Under the pieces are notes generated by a model. The model saw only the letters and a program-made list of their open reading frames with translations. It ran no database searches and was not told the DNA's origin. Shown one piece after another: positions 1 to 11,100 of a stretch of DNA of 64,000 nt (its first letter is position 1; each line of letters starts with the position of its first letter). This DNA comes from Flavobacterium enshiense (GTDB lineage Bacteria > Bacteroidota > Bacteroidia > Flavobacteriales > Flavobacteriaceae). The position numbers were made by a program, and so were the translations under genes. The DNA lies in contig NZ_CP090376.1 of assembly GCF_022836875.1 (NCBI RefSeq), positions 1,798,001-1,862,000 on the forward strand, read 5' to 3'.

Positions 1-100
1 TTTAGTTTGTTTTATCAGTAAGTTGAATATGTAAAAAGGGAGTTTGAGTATAGCCTATAATCCTGCCCGCAAGAAACCTTTGTCAGTATGAGGTTTTTGA

Positions 101-652
101 TTATTCATACATTTCAGGTGTTATTTGATATTCAGTTACAAAAACTCCATTTTTATCCATATAATAGTAGTTTAAGGTGACTTTATTATCTCTGAACAGC
201 TTCATGCCGGGATTGGTTTTTACATTTTCCAGAAGACCTGAAAAAACATATTTTTTTACAGTATCCATATTTACTTCAGCTTTTGTTATTTCGTCTAAAG
301 TGTAAGTATACTGTATAGTTTTATTTGGTAATGCCATTGTGTTTTTTAATGTAGTAAACTGGTCAATTTTCATTGGACAAGTTTTGTTCATTTCATTGGC
401 AACTTCTGCAAGTTCTTTATCTATCGAAGGTTTAAATAAAGCCTGAGTTGTAAAAAATACTACTATAAATCCAACCGCAAAACCTAAAGACGCTTTTAGA
501 TTGAACTTCTTTTTAACTGTAATATCCTTCTTTTGTTCAATTGTGTTCAATCCATTATTGATTTCAATAATTGGTAATTTATACCCGCAGATTGAGCAGT
601 ATTTAGAAGTTGCGTTATTTTCTGCTTCGCAATTTGAACATTGGTTTTTCAT
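101..652 (-). CDS. Zinc-ribbon, single-pass membrane protein of unknown function
   Basis: 183 residues. The N terminus carries two CxxC pairs (Cys5/Cys8 and Cys19/Cys22), a classic zinc ribbon. A hydrophobic helix lies at about residues 56-73, followed by a soluble domain of roughly 110 residues containing the phrase NKTCPMKIDQF. The order suggests a cytoplasmic zinc ribbon, one membrane span and an extracytoplasmic domain, although topology is inferred. Similar proteins occur in Bacteroidota without a known role. It is transcribed in the same direction as lgt but sits downstream after a 62-nt gap, so cotranscription is possible. The CDS is confident; the function is unknown. Confidence 0.85.
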   Translation of the reverse strand: MKNQCSNCEAENNATSKYCSICGYKLPIIEINNGLNTIEQKKDITVKKKFNLKASLGFAVGFIVVFFTTQALFKPSIDKELAEVANEMNKTCPMKIDQFTTLKNTMALPNKTIQYTYTLDEITKAEVNMDTVKKYVFSGLLENVKTNPGMKLFRDNKVTLNYYYMDKNGVFVTEYQITPEMYE

Positions 653-714
653 TGATTAATGTTTATAGTTTCATACTTTCTTTTTTTGCAAACATCAAAT
701 ATCAGAATCCTAAA

Positions 715-1641
715 TTAACTCTGCTTCTGATACTTTGCTCTGTAGATCAGATAAAAGCCGACAAGGATAAAAGGTATGCTCAACCACTGTCCGGTAGAGA
801 AAATGCCCAGAGCGCTCTCAAAACCACCCTGACTCTCTTTTAAAAACTCCACTACGAAACGAACCGTCCAAAGCAATACAAGGAACACTCCGAAAATATA
901 GCCCAGTTTTTCTCGGGCATCAGTTTTCCAATACATATAGAACAGTATGGCAAAAACGAAAACATAACCGAAAGCTTCATATAATTGTGTTGGATGCTTT
1001 GCTACCACATGGTCCAGTAATTCGGTAAACTGAGGATTAGTTTCGATTGCTTTGTAAGCATCGTTTGCGTTTTGCATTCCGGTGCTTTGCATGGCTTCCC
1101 TCGGAGTGTATTGGTCTCTGATGAAACGGATTCCAAGTGATGAATCGGTTTGGTTTCCAACGATTTCCGAATTGAAGAAATTCCCCAAACGCACGAAAAT
1201 ACCACCGCTGGCTATTGGAAGAACAACTCGGTCTAAAATCCAAAGAATTGGTTTTTTAATGATTTTTTTACTGTAGAAATACATCGTCAGAATGATTGCA
1301 ATCGCAGCTCCGTGGCTCGCCAATCCTGCAAAACCTGTAAATTCAAATTGTGGCTGGAATCGGAAAGGAAGTAAGATTTCTTCCGGATGGTTCTTAAAAT
1401 AGTCCCAGTCGTAAAAGAAAACGTGTCCTAAACGTGCTCCGATCAATGTAGCAAATACAGTGTAAATGAATAAAGAATCCAGTTTTTCCAGAGATATACC
1501 TTCTCTTTCATAGATATGCTTCATGATGTACCAGCCCAGTCCAAAGGCTATGATGAACATTAAACTGTAATAACGGATCATGAAAAAACCTAAATCAATT
1601 CCTTCGGAAGGATTCCAGATCATATGTAATGCGTGTGTCAT
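715..1641 (-). CDS. lgt: Prolipoprotein diacylglyceryl transferase
   Basis: 308-residue polytopic inner-membrane enzyme. It transfers diacylglycerol from phosphatidylglycerol to the lipobox cysteine of prolipoproteins, the first step of lipoprotein maturation. The sequence shows multiple hydrophobic helices, the GLASHG segment with His110 (matching the essential His103 of E. coli Lgt) and the signature GGIFVRLGNFFNSE with Arg151 and Asn154. Compared with E. coli Lgt there is a longer periplasmic insertion at about residues 163-215. Several predicted lipoproteins in this window (SOD, imelysin-like, DUF4856, dioxygenase-like) would be substrates. Start chosen at the first ATG, which gives the usual N-terminal helix. 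Confidence 0.96.
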   Translation of the reverse strand: MTHALHMIWNPSEGIDLGFFMIRYYSLMFIIAFGLGWYIMKHIYEREGISLEKLDSLFIYTVFATLIGARLGHVFFYDWDYFKNHPEEILLPFRFQPQFEFTGFAGLASHGAAIAIILTMYFYSKKIIKKPILWILDRVVLPIASGGIFVRLGNFFNSEIVGNQTDSSLGIRFIRDQYTPREAMQSTGMQNANDAYKAIETNPQFTELLDHVVAKHPTQLYEAFGYVFVFAILFYMYWKTDAREKLGYIFGVFLVLLWTVRFVVEFLKESQGGFESALGIFSTGQWLSIPFILVGFYLIYRAKYQKQS

Positions 1642-1726
1642 ATTGAGCGTATTTTCTTTAAAGTCGGTAAATTTAATAAATGATAGATAGTGAGGGACTA
1701 AAAATAGGTTAATTTAATCAGAAATT

Positions 1727-1951
1727 TTATGGGACAGGGTCATAGCCGCTGCCTCCCCAGGGATTACAGCTGCCTATGCGTTTTATGGCCAACCATCCGC
1801 CTTTTAGAATTCCGTGCTTCCTAAGGGCTTCAATTGTATATTGCGAGCAGGTTGGGGTATAGCGACACACACCCGGCGTGTAGGGTGAAATCGCCACTTG
1901 GTAAAACCGTACCAGCAATACGAAAGGGAAAATGATTATTTTTTTAAACAT
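1727..1951 (-). CDS. yidD: Membrane protein insertion efficiency factor YidD
   Basis: Small YidD-family protein thought to assist YidC/Sec-dependent membrane protein insertion. The core is clear: an N-terminal amphipathic or hydrophobic segment, then [22 protein letters not shown] and a C-terminal GYDPVP. The ATG at 1951 gives 74 residues beginning MFKKIII, in line with family length. An in-frame ATG at 1990 would add 13 residues that look less like the family. In many bacteria yidD sits next to rnpA/yidC; here it lies between lgt and cysS, both also on the minus strand. Confidence 0.9.
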   Translation of the reverse strand: MFKKIIIFPFVLLVRFYQVAISPYTPGVCRYTPTCSQYTIEALRKHGILKGGWLAIKRIGSCNPWGGSGYDPVP

Positions 1952-2018
1952 TGCTCTTAATAAAAATGATGAAGTAATAGGCTTCATCATTTAGTGTTTT
2001 TTTTATATCGATTGTGAA

Positions 2019-3497
2019 TTATAAACTGAAAGTAGTTCCCTCTTTTCCGTCTTTTAACTGAATACCTAATTCCAGTAGCTTGTCGCGGATTTCATCAGAT
2101 AATCCCCAGTTTTTATTGGCTCTGGCTTCATTTCGCATACCGATCAACATGTTGATGACTCCCTCCAGTTTATCGTTGTTCGCAGCAATTTCCTTTTCAT
2201 TCTGAAGTCCTAAAACATCAAAAACAAATGCATGGATGGTTTTTTTGAATGTTTCCAGATCCGATGCGTTCAGGCTTTCTTTTTCTTCTTTCATCAAATT
2301 GATGTAACGAACCGCTTCAAACAATTGCGCAATAAGGATAGGGCTGTTAAAATCGTCATTCATGGCATCATAACATCCTTTTTTCCATGCGGCAATATCC
2401 AAAGTTGACGTTGCACCGGCCTGTATGTCTTTTAAATTGTCTATCGCTTCCATCAATCGGTTGAACCCTTTTTCAGAAGCCAGGATAGCATCATCCGAAA
2501 AATCCAAAATGCTTCGGTAGTGTGCCTGCAAGATAAAGAAACGCGCCACGGCAGGCGAGAAGGCTTTGCTTAAAACGGTATTGTTTCCGGTAAATAACTC
2601 TCTCGGAAGTATATTGTTTCCGGTGGATTTAGCCATTTTCTTTCCGTTTAGGGTAAGCATATTGGCGTGCATCCAGTAATTTACAGGAGTATGTCCTGAA
2701 CAAGCTTCGTTTTGTGCAATTTCACATTCGTGATGCGGGAATTTCAAATCCATTCCGCCTCCGTGAATATCAAATTGTTGGCCCAAATACTTGGTGCTCA
2801 TTGCGGTACATTCCAAATGCCATCCCGGGAAACCGTCGCCCCACGGTGAAGGCCAACGCATGATGTGTTCTGGTTCGGCATTCTTCCATAACGCGAAATC
2901 CTGAGGATTTTTTTTGTCTGATTGTCCGTCCAAATCGCGTGTGTTGGCAATCATATCTTCAATATTACGTCCGCTTAATATTCCGTAATTATGAGTTTCA
3001 TTGTATTTTATTACATCGAAATATACAGAACCGTTAACTTCATAAGCATACCCGTTATCGACGATTTGTTTGATGACTTCAATCTGTTCGATGATGTGTC
3101 CGGTTGCCGTTGGTTCAATGCTCGGTGTAAGATTGTTGAACAACTCTAAAATCTGATGGAAATCTACGGTATATTGCTGTACCACTTCCATCGGTTCGAT
3201 TTGTTCCAATCGGGCTTTTTTAGCGATTTTATCTTCACCTTCGTCTTCATCGTCCACAATGTGACCTACATCGGTAATATTACGGACATAACGTACCTTA
3301 AACCCTAAATGTTTAAGGTAGCGGTATACCAAATCAAAAGAAATGAAAGTTCTACAATTCCCAAGATGCACGTTGCTGTATACGGTTGGCCCGCAGACAT
3401 ACATTCCTACCTGACCCTCATGGATCGGATTGAAAACATCTTTTTCACCAGAAAGTGAATTGTAAATCTTTAATGTCTGATTTTGGTATAAGTGCAT
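2019..3497 (-). CDS. cysS: Cysteinyl-tRNA synthetase
   Basis: 492-residue class I aminoacyl-tRNA synthetase that charges tRNA-Cys in the cytoplasm. Visible motifs are CGPTVY with zinc-ligand Cys35, the HIGH-type motif HLGN at residues 44-47, the zinc/active-site run [14 protein letters not shown], and the KMSKS-type motif KMAKS near residue 287. The C-terminal helical anticodon region is full length. It lies 31 nt downstream of folE on the same strand, so the two may be cotranscribed. Confidence 0.97.
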   Translation of the reverse strand: MHLYQNQTLKIYNSLSGEKDVFNPIHEGQVGMYVCGPTVYSNVHLGNCRTFISFDLVYRYLKHLGFKVRYVRNITDVGHIVDDEDEGEDKIAKKARLEQIEPMEVVQQYTVDFHQILELFNNLTPSIEPTATGHIIEQIEVIKQIVDNGYAYEVNGSVYFDVIKYNETHNYGILSGRNIEDMIANTRDLDGQSDKKNPQDFALWKNAEPEHIMRWPSPWGDGFPGWHLECTAMSTKYLGQQFDIHGGGMDLKFPHHECEIAQNEACSGHTPVNYWMHANMLTLNGKKMAKSTGNNILPRELFTGNNTVLSKAFSPAVARFFILQAHYRSILDFSDDAILASEKGFNRLMEAIDNLKDIQAGATSTLDIAAWKKGCYDAMNDDFNSPILIAQLFEAVRYINLMKEEKESLNASDLETFKKTIHAFVFDVLGLQNEKEIAANNDKLEGVINMLIGMRNEARANKNWGLSDEIRDKLLELGIQLKDGKEGTTFSL

Positions 3498-3528
3498 ATA
3501 AATCTATTGATTAAATAGTATTTGATGA

Positions 3529-4200
3529 TTAAAACGTTGTTTCTAATTTAATGTAATCCAAAAATTCACGACGCGTTTTTTCTTCTTTGAATTTTCCTCC
3601 GAACTCGGCAGTCACAGTGCTGCTTTCGATATCGCGAATACCGCGTGAGTTTACGCAAAGGTGTTTTGCATCGATTACGCAGGCAACGTCATCAGTTTTT
3701 AGAACTTTCTGTAATTCCTGAACAATCTGCATGGTCAAACGCTCCTGAACCTGTGGTCTTTTGGCAAAATAATCCACCAGTCGGTTCATTTTGGATAAAC
3801 CTACTACGGTCCCGCTGGAGATATAAGCTACATGCGCGCGTCCCACAATTGGCAAAAGATGGTGTTCGCAGGTAGAATAAATAGTGATGTTTTTTTCCAC
3901 CAGCATTTCTCCATACTTGTAATGGTTTTCGAAGGTAGAAGAATTTGGTTTTTTGTTAGGATGAAGCCCGCCGAAAATTTCTTTCACGAACATTTTAGCT
4001 ACACGGTTAGGGGTGCCTTTTAAACTGTCGTCGGTAAGGTCCATACCCAACGTAATTAATATGCTTTCAACGTCCTTTTTTATAAGGGCTATTTTTTCTT
4101 CATCTGTTTTATCGAAAGCATCAGAACGTAATGGATTTTGTGCGCTTGTGCCAATATGGTTTTCTCCTAATGGATCGTTCAAGTCGTCGTTGTGAATCAT
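3529..4200 (-). CDS. folE: GTP cyclohydrolase I
   Basis: 223-residue enzyme converting GTP to 7,8-dihydroneopterin triphosphate, the first step of folate/pterin synthesis. The zinc ligands are present: Cys111 and His114 in CEHHLLP, and Cys182 in KHLCVNSRG. GLSKMNRLVDYFAKRPQVQE is the family signature. About 35 N-terminal residues before the conserved core are variable, as usual. A -7 box TATCTTTG on the minus strand lies about 32 nt upstream of the ATG, giving a short leader. cysS follows downstream. Confidence 0.97.
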   Translation of the reverse strand: MIHNDDLNDPLGENHIGTSAQNPLRSDAFDKTDEEKIALIKKDVESILITLGMDLTDDSLKGTPNRVAKMFVKEIFGGLHPNKKPNSSTFENHYKYGEMLVEKNITIYSTCEHHLLPIVGRAHVAYISSGTVVGLSKMNRLVDYFAKRPQVQERLTMQIVQELQKVLKTDDVACVIDAKHLCVNSRGIRDIESSTVTAEFGGKFKEEKTRREFLDYIKLETTF

Positions 4201-4558
4201 TATGGATGTATTGTGTTAAAAAGTTACCACGCAAAGATAATTAATTAATATGAAATGCCTGTTATGGTTGAAATGTTTAATAAAACAGATGAAATAGGCT
4301 ACATTTTGATGTGTTCATTTTAACAAAAAAATACATTGTTTTATTGGAAAATGCTTGTCAATAGTTGTGGTTATAGTTGGTTTGCTTGTCGATTTTATCA
4401 GTATTTAATCGATTACCTAGTAAATTAGTAATTTTTTCCATAAAATTTTAGAAATTTTGTATTTAACAATAAATTAATAGTATTTAATTCATACATGCTA
4501 TTTATGACGTGTTTTTAAAATTTCAAAACAAAATAAATTATAACCCAAATCATCTGCT
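4201..4558. other. Intergenic region between divergent folE and the small secreted gene
   Basis: AT-rich spacer between divergently transcribed genes. It holds the folE -7 box at 4232-4239. No perfect TAnnTTTG was found facing the plus-strand gene at 4559. No small gene or RNA structure was recognised. Confidence 0.5.
4232..4239 (-). promoter_or_regulatory. Candidate folE promoter, -7 box
   Basis: On the minus strand this reads TATCTTTG, a perfect match to the Bacteroidota -7 consensus TAnnTTTG. It lies about 30 nt upstream of the folE start. No convincing -33 TTTG was found at the expected spacing. Confidence 0.55.
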
Positions 4559-4987
4559 ATGAAAAAATTAGGTGTCACAATTCTACTTTTTTTCGCGTTA
4601 ACAATTTCAGCACAATCAAACAGTAATAAAAATCAAAGTCATAAGTATTCTGATGGACAGATAGGATTATTTATCCCAGAAGTTTTTCATGACAAAACTG
4701 ATGAACTTGTGCATACATCTTTTAGTGGAAGATTGGAAATGATAACCGATTTTTTACGAAACAGACTAAGTACTGTTTTTGTTCCTGAGTACAGAGTTAA
4801 AAAATTTAAGTCTGTATTTGATTTTCCTCATAATATATACAATCCGAAACTTGAAAGAGACTTGAAAGTTACAGTTTCAACTTTTAAACCTTTAAAGGAT
4901 GATCTCCCTATGTTTCCTGAAAGCAAAGAATTATACAGCTTAGGAGAAACTGATCATCTTTTAGTAATTACCCCAGTCCAACTATAA
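4559..4987 (+). CDS. Small secreted protein of unknown function upstream of giant adhesin
   Basis: 142 residues with a clear Sec signal peptide (MKKLGVTILLFFALTISAQ, cleavage after SAQ), so exported. No family recognised. The mature part is polar and mixed alpha/beta, with phrases DGQIGLFIPEVFHDK and PMFPESKELYSLGE near the C terminus. It lies 131 nt upstream of the giant T9SS adhesin gene in the same orientation. Its last ~30 codons were tandemly duplicated into that gap (see the pseudogene entry), which ties the two genes together. Role in adhesin secretion or assembly is speculation. Confidence 0.75.
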   Translation: MKKLGVTILLFFALTISAQSNSNKNQSHKYSDGQIGLFIPEVFHDKTDELVHTSFSGRLEMITDFLRNRLSTVFVPEYRVKKFKSVFDFPHNIYNPKLERDLKVTVSTFKPLKDDLPMFPESKELYSLGETDHLLVITPVQL

Positions 4988-4998
4988 ACCGATAGCGT

Positions 4999-5118
4999 AT
5001 GAAAAAAACTATTTTTTTTGATTTCCTTATGTTTCCTAAAGACAAAGACTTGTATGAGATAGGAAACTGATTACCCTTTAATAATTTCCCCTTTTATTAA
5101 TAAAAAAATTAATCGAGT
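4999..5118 (+). pseudogene. Decayed tandem copy of the upstream gene's 3' end
   Basis: The stretch from 5020 aligns with 4901 onward at an offset of 119-120 nt. Both carry atgtttcct, a LYS/LYE codon run, a TTA..AATT run and end in an ATG followed by seven A residues. The ATG at 4999 corresponds to the real adhesin start at 5119. That first ATG now opens a 23-codon reading frame (4999-5070) encoding MKKTIFF joined to a degenerate copy of the small protein's C-terminal part. It is a remnant of a ~119-bp tandem duplication rather than a new gene. Confidence 0.65.
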
Positions 5119-8100
5119 ATGAAAAAAATACTACTTCTTTTAATTCTGATTTCCTCATCGATTTTTTCTCAAAATTATAATATGCAAGACGGGACATTTC
5201 CAACATGCTCCGGTACATTTTATGATTCAGATGGAAATGGAGGAAATATGGTCATGATCACCAATTTCGATGGAGCTGGAGGGTATACGACCATGACGCA
5301 AACAAACTTAGGATCAAGCGTCGGCTCAACTGATCGTTCGACTGCTTGTCCTGTAGCAACAGGCGCTAATGCTACCTGTGGAGGCTCTAATGGTTCAATA
5401 ACAGTAGATGGCTTGAACCCTAACACTTCTTATACAGTTAATTATGAAGATGATGGTACACCGGTTTCCGTTGCCCTCAGTAGTAATGCTGCCGGTCAAA
5501 TAATTATTTCCGGTTTAGATGCAGGAAACTATACTAATATAGTCACTGATTTCCCTGGATGTACAGCTGCATTTTCTAATGTTGTTTTATCAGGTGGTGG
5601 TACCTCTCCATCTTTAACCAGTGTCACTTCTACCTCGCCAATTTGTTACGGAGGTAATGCTGTCTTTAATTTGACCGGCACCGCTAATACAGCAGTTACG
5701 TACAACATTAATGGGGGAGCTTCTCAAATGACAACTTTAAATGGTGCTGGTTTATCAAGCATTACTATTCCTTCGGCTACAGCAAATACTACTTTTAACG
5801 CTACTTCAATTGCATTTGTAGGTGGTGCTCCGGTTACAGGTAACGGCTTGTCGGCATCAGGTGGGAACAATGCTGCTAATGCATCTGGAACGATTTCAAC
5901 AGTGGGAAGCGCTGCTTTGGCGACTAACTGTGCTTCTGTTGACGGGACCAATTCGATTTTAACAATTACACTTCAACATACTGTTCCAGTAGGGACTTCG
6001 ATTACGATTAGTATTGCAAGGAATAACAACCAAGGGAATGTTACTATTTCTGATGGTGCAGCAAGTACTACTTTTAATGCCGGTCCAAATAATGTTTTGC
6101 GATACATAACTTTTGTGACAGGGGCTCCAACAAATACGATTATCATTACCAGAACGAATGGTACTGTTTGGGTTGATGGAGTTCAGTATACATGCACACC
6201 TCTGTTGTGTACAGCAGCAGTTGCTCTTTCAAATACAGTAGCTGTAAATCCACAACCAAATGTGGGCACTGACGGAGCTACAACAATTTGTGATTCCAGC
6301 ACTGCATCGATTGACTTATTCGCTTTAATCACCGGAGAACAAACAGGCGGAAACTGGATCAGATTAACAGGGACAGGCGGGACGTTCAACGCAGCTGCAG
6401 GAACCTTTATTCCGGCAGCAGGTGCAACAACCAGTACGTTCGAATATAGTTTAACAGCAGTCGCACCATGTATTAACAATGTGAGTGTTGCGACAATCAA
6501 TATCAATCCGCAACCAAATGCAGGAACTGGCGGAAGCACGATAGTTTGTGAATCAAATGCTACTCCAATCGACTTGTTCGGTTTAATCACCGGAGAGCAG
6601 GCAGGCGGAAGCTGGACGAGATTAACGGGAACAGGAGGGATGTTCAATGCGACAGCAGGAACCTTTATACCTGCAATTGGATCAACAACCAGTACGTTCC
6701 AATACAGTTTAACAGCATTAGCCCCGTGTAGTAACGATGTGAGTGTTGTAACTGTTAATATTCAGCCTCAGGCAAATGCGGGTTTGGATGGTACGTTCAA
6801 TTTATGTAATTCAACTCATAATGCGATACATTTGGATGATGTTATAACAGGACAGCAATCAGGAGGGGTTTGGGTGCAAACATCAGGTTTGACAGGTACT
6901 TTTAATCCGATGTCAGCCATATTTACACCTGCTGTTGGTACTGTGTCAGCTACATTCACATATACGGTTCCAGGGGTTTTCCCTTGTCCTGATGATGTTA
7001 GTGTTGCAACAGTTATCCTAATTGACGAACCAAAAGCAGGAACCGACGGAGCTACAACGATTTGTGATTCCAACACATCATCGATTGACTTATTCGGGTT
7101 AATCACCGGCGAGCAGGCAGGCGGAACCTGGACCAGATTATCAGGAACGGGTGGAACATTCAATGCGGCAGCAGGAACATTCGTAGCGGCACCAGGCGCA
7201 ACAACCAGTACCTTCCAATACGGTTTAGACGCGGTCGGCCCATGCGCTGCAGATACGAGTGTGGTGACAATTACCATCCTCCCACAAAAAATTGCAGGAA
7301 CTGACGGCTCTACAACGATTTGTGAAACCAGTACAGCAGCGATTGACTTATTCGGTTTAATCTCCGGAGAGCAGCCAAACGGAATCTGGACGAGATTAAC
7401 AGGAACAGGCGGAACATTCAATGCGGTAGCAGGAACCTTTATACCGGCACCAGGCGCAACAAGCAGTACATTCCGATACTTTTTAACAGGAACCACCCCA
7501 TGTGTTGATGATGTGAGTGTGGCGACGATTATCATTAATGCACAACCAAATGCAGGAACCGACGGAGCTACAACGATTTGTGATTCCAATACAACATTAA
7601 TTAACTTATTCGGTTTGATCACCGGAGAGCAAACAGGCGGAACCTGGACCAGATTAACAGGAACAGGCGGAACATTCAACGCGGCAGCAGGAACCTTTTT
7701 ACCGGCACCGGGCGCAACAACCAGTACGTTCCAATACAGTTTAACCGCACTCGCCCCATGTCTTGACGATGTGAGTGTGGCTACTATCAATATCAATGCA
7801 CAACCAAATGCGGGAGCTGACGGAGCTACAACGATTTGTGATTCCGATACATCATCGATTGACTTATTCGTTTTAATCACCGGGGAGCAAACAGGCGGAA
7901 CCTGGACCAGGTTAACGGGAACAGGCGGAACGTTCGATGCGGCAGCAGGAACCTTTGTACCGGCACCAGGTGCAACAAACAGTACATTCCAGTACAGTTT
8001 AACAGCAATCGCCCCATGTGTTAACGATGTGAGTGTAGCGACGGTCAATATCAATGCACAACCATATGCAGGAACCGACGGAGCTATAACCATTTGTGAT

Positions 8101-11100
8101 TCCGATACAGCATCGATTGACTTATTCGGTTTAATCACCGGAGAGCAAACAGGCGGAACCTGGATCAGATTAACAGGAACAGGCGGAACGTTCAACGCGG
8201 CAGCAGGAACCTTTGTACCGGCACCAGGCACAACAAGCAGTACGTTCCAATACAGTTTAACAGCAATCACACCATGTATTAACGATGTGAGTGAGGCTAC
8301 AATCAATATCAATGCACAGCCAAATGCTGGAACCGACGGAGCCACAACGATTTGTGATTCCGATACATCATCGATTGACTTATTCGGTTTAATCACCGGA
8401 GAGCAGGCAGGCGGAACCTGGACCAGATTAACAGGAACGGGCGGAACATTCAATGAGGCAGCAGGTACATTCGTAGCAGCAACAGGTGCAACGAGCAGTA
8501 CATTCCAATACTTTTTGACAGGAACCGCTCCATGTGTTGACGATGTGAGTGTTGCGACAATCAATATCAATCCACAGCACATTGCGGGAAACGACGGAGC
8601 TACAACGATTTGTGATTCCAGTACAGCATCGATTGACTTATTCGGTTTAATCGCCGGAGAGCAGACGGGCGGAACATGGACGAGATTAACAGGAACAGGC
8701 GGAACGTTCAACGCGGCAGCAGGAACCTTTGTACCGGCACCGGGAGCAACAAGCAGTACGTTCCAATACTTTTTAATAGGAACTCCTCCATGTATAAACG
8801 ATGTGAGTATTGCAACGGTCAATATCAATCCACAACCAAATGCAGGAACCGACGGAGCCACAACGATTTGTGATTCCGATACATCATCGATTGACTTATT
8901 CGGTTTAATCACCGGAGAGCAAACAGGCGGAACCTGGATCAGATTAACAGGAACAGGCGGAACATTCAATGCGGCAGCAGGAACCTTTGTACCGGCACCA
9001 GGCGCAACGAGCAGTTCGTTCCAATACAGTTTAACCGCACTCGCCCCATGTGTCGACGATGTGAGTGTTGCGACGATCAATATCAATGCGCAACCAAATG
9101 CAGGAATCGACGGAGCTACAACGATTTGTGATTCCAGTACAACATCGATTGACTTATTCGGTTTAATCACCGGAGAGCAAACAGGCGGAACCTGGATCAG
9201 ATTAACAGGAACGGGCGGAACGTTCAATGCTGTAGCAGGAACCTTTGTGCCGGCAGCAGGCGCAACAAGCAGTACGTTCCAATACAGTTTAACAGCAGTC
9301 GCCCCATGTGTTAACGATGTAAGTGTGGCGACGATCAATATCAATGCACAACCAAATGCAGGTGCCGACGGAGCCACAACCATTTGTGATTCCAGTACAA
9401 CATCGATTGACTTATTCGGGTTAATCGCCGGAGAGCAGGCGGGCGGAATCTGGACCAGATTAACAGGAACGGGCGGAACGTTCAATGCGGCAGCAGGAAC
9501 CTTTTTACCGGCACCGGGCGCAACAACAAGTACATTCCAATACAGTTTAACTGCAATCGCCCCATGTATTAACGATATAAGTGTGGCTACGATCAATATC
9601 AATGCACAACCAAATGCAGGAAACGACGGAGCTACAACGATTTGTGATTCCAATACATCATCGATTGACTTATTCGGTTTAATCACTGGAGAGCAGGCAG
9701 GCGGAACCTGGACCAGATTAACAGGAACTGGCGGAACGTTCAATGCGGCAGCAGGTACGTTCGTAGCGGCAACAGGTGCAACAACCAGTACGTTCCAATA
9801 CAGTTTAACAGGAGCCGCTCCATGTGTTGATGATGTGAGTGTTGCGACAATCAATATCAATCCACAGCATATTGCGGGAGCCGACGGAGCTACAACGATT
9901 TGTGATTCCAGCACATCATCGATTGACTTGTTCGGTTTAATCTCCGGGGAGCAGGTAGGCGGAACCTGGATGAGATTGTCAGGAACAGGCGGAACGTTCA
10001 ACGCGGCAGCAGGAACCTTTGTGCCGGCACCAGGCGCAACAAGCAGTACATTCCAATATTTTTTGCCAGGAACCGCTCCATGTGTTAACGATGTGAGTGT
10101 AGCGACTGTCAATATCAATCCACAACCGATTGCAGGAACTGACGGAGCCACAACGATTTGTGATTCCAATACAACATCAATTAACTTATTTGGTTTAATC
10201 ACCGGAGAGCAAACTGGCGGAACTTGGACGAGATTAACAGGAACAGGCGGAACGTTCAATGCGGCAGCAGGAACCTTTGTGCCGGCAGCAGGCGCAACAA
10301 CCAGTACATTCCAATACAGTTTAACAGCAATCGCCCCATGTGTCGACGATGTGAGTGTGGCGACGATCAATATCAATGCACAGCCAAATGCTGGAACCGA
10401 CGGAGCCACAACGATTTGTGATTCCGATACATCATCGATTGACTTATTCAGTTTAATCACCGGAGAGCAGGCAGGCGGAACCTGGACCAGATTAACAGGG
10501 ACAGGCGGAACATTCAATGCGGCATCAGGTACATTCGTAGCAGCAACAGGTGCAACGAGCAGTACATTCCAATACTTTTTGCCAGGAACCGCTCCATGCG
10601 TTGACGATGTGAGTGTTGCGACAATCAATATCAATCCACAGCACATTGCGGGAGCTGACGGAGCTACAACGATTTGTGATTCCAGTACAGCATCGATTGA
10701 CTTATTCGGTTTAATCACCGGAGAGCAGACGGGCGGAACATGGACGAGATTAACAGGAACAGGCGGAACGTTCAACGCGGCAGCAGGAACCTTTGTACCG
10801 GCACCAGGTGCAACAAGCAGTACGTTCCAATACTTTTTAATAGGAACTCCTCCATGTATAAACGATGTGAGTATTGCAACGGTCAATATCAATCCACAAC
10901 CAAATGCAGGAACCGACGGAGCTACAACGATTTGTGATTCCGATACATCATCGATTGACTTATTCGGTTTAATCGCCGGAGAGCAAACAGGAGGAACCTG
11001 GACGAGATTAACAGGAACAGGCGGAACGTTCAACGCGGCCGCAGGAACCTTTGTACCGGCACCAGGCGCAACAAGCAGTTCGTTCCAATACAGTTTAACC

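Noticed and set aside
4999..5070. 23-codon frame as a real small gene
   Set aside because: Explained by the 119-bp tandem duplication; its text is a degenerate copy of neighbouring codons joined to the copied adhesin start.
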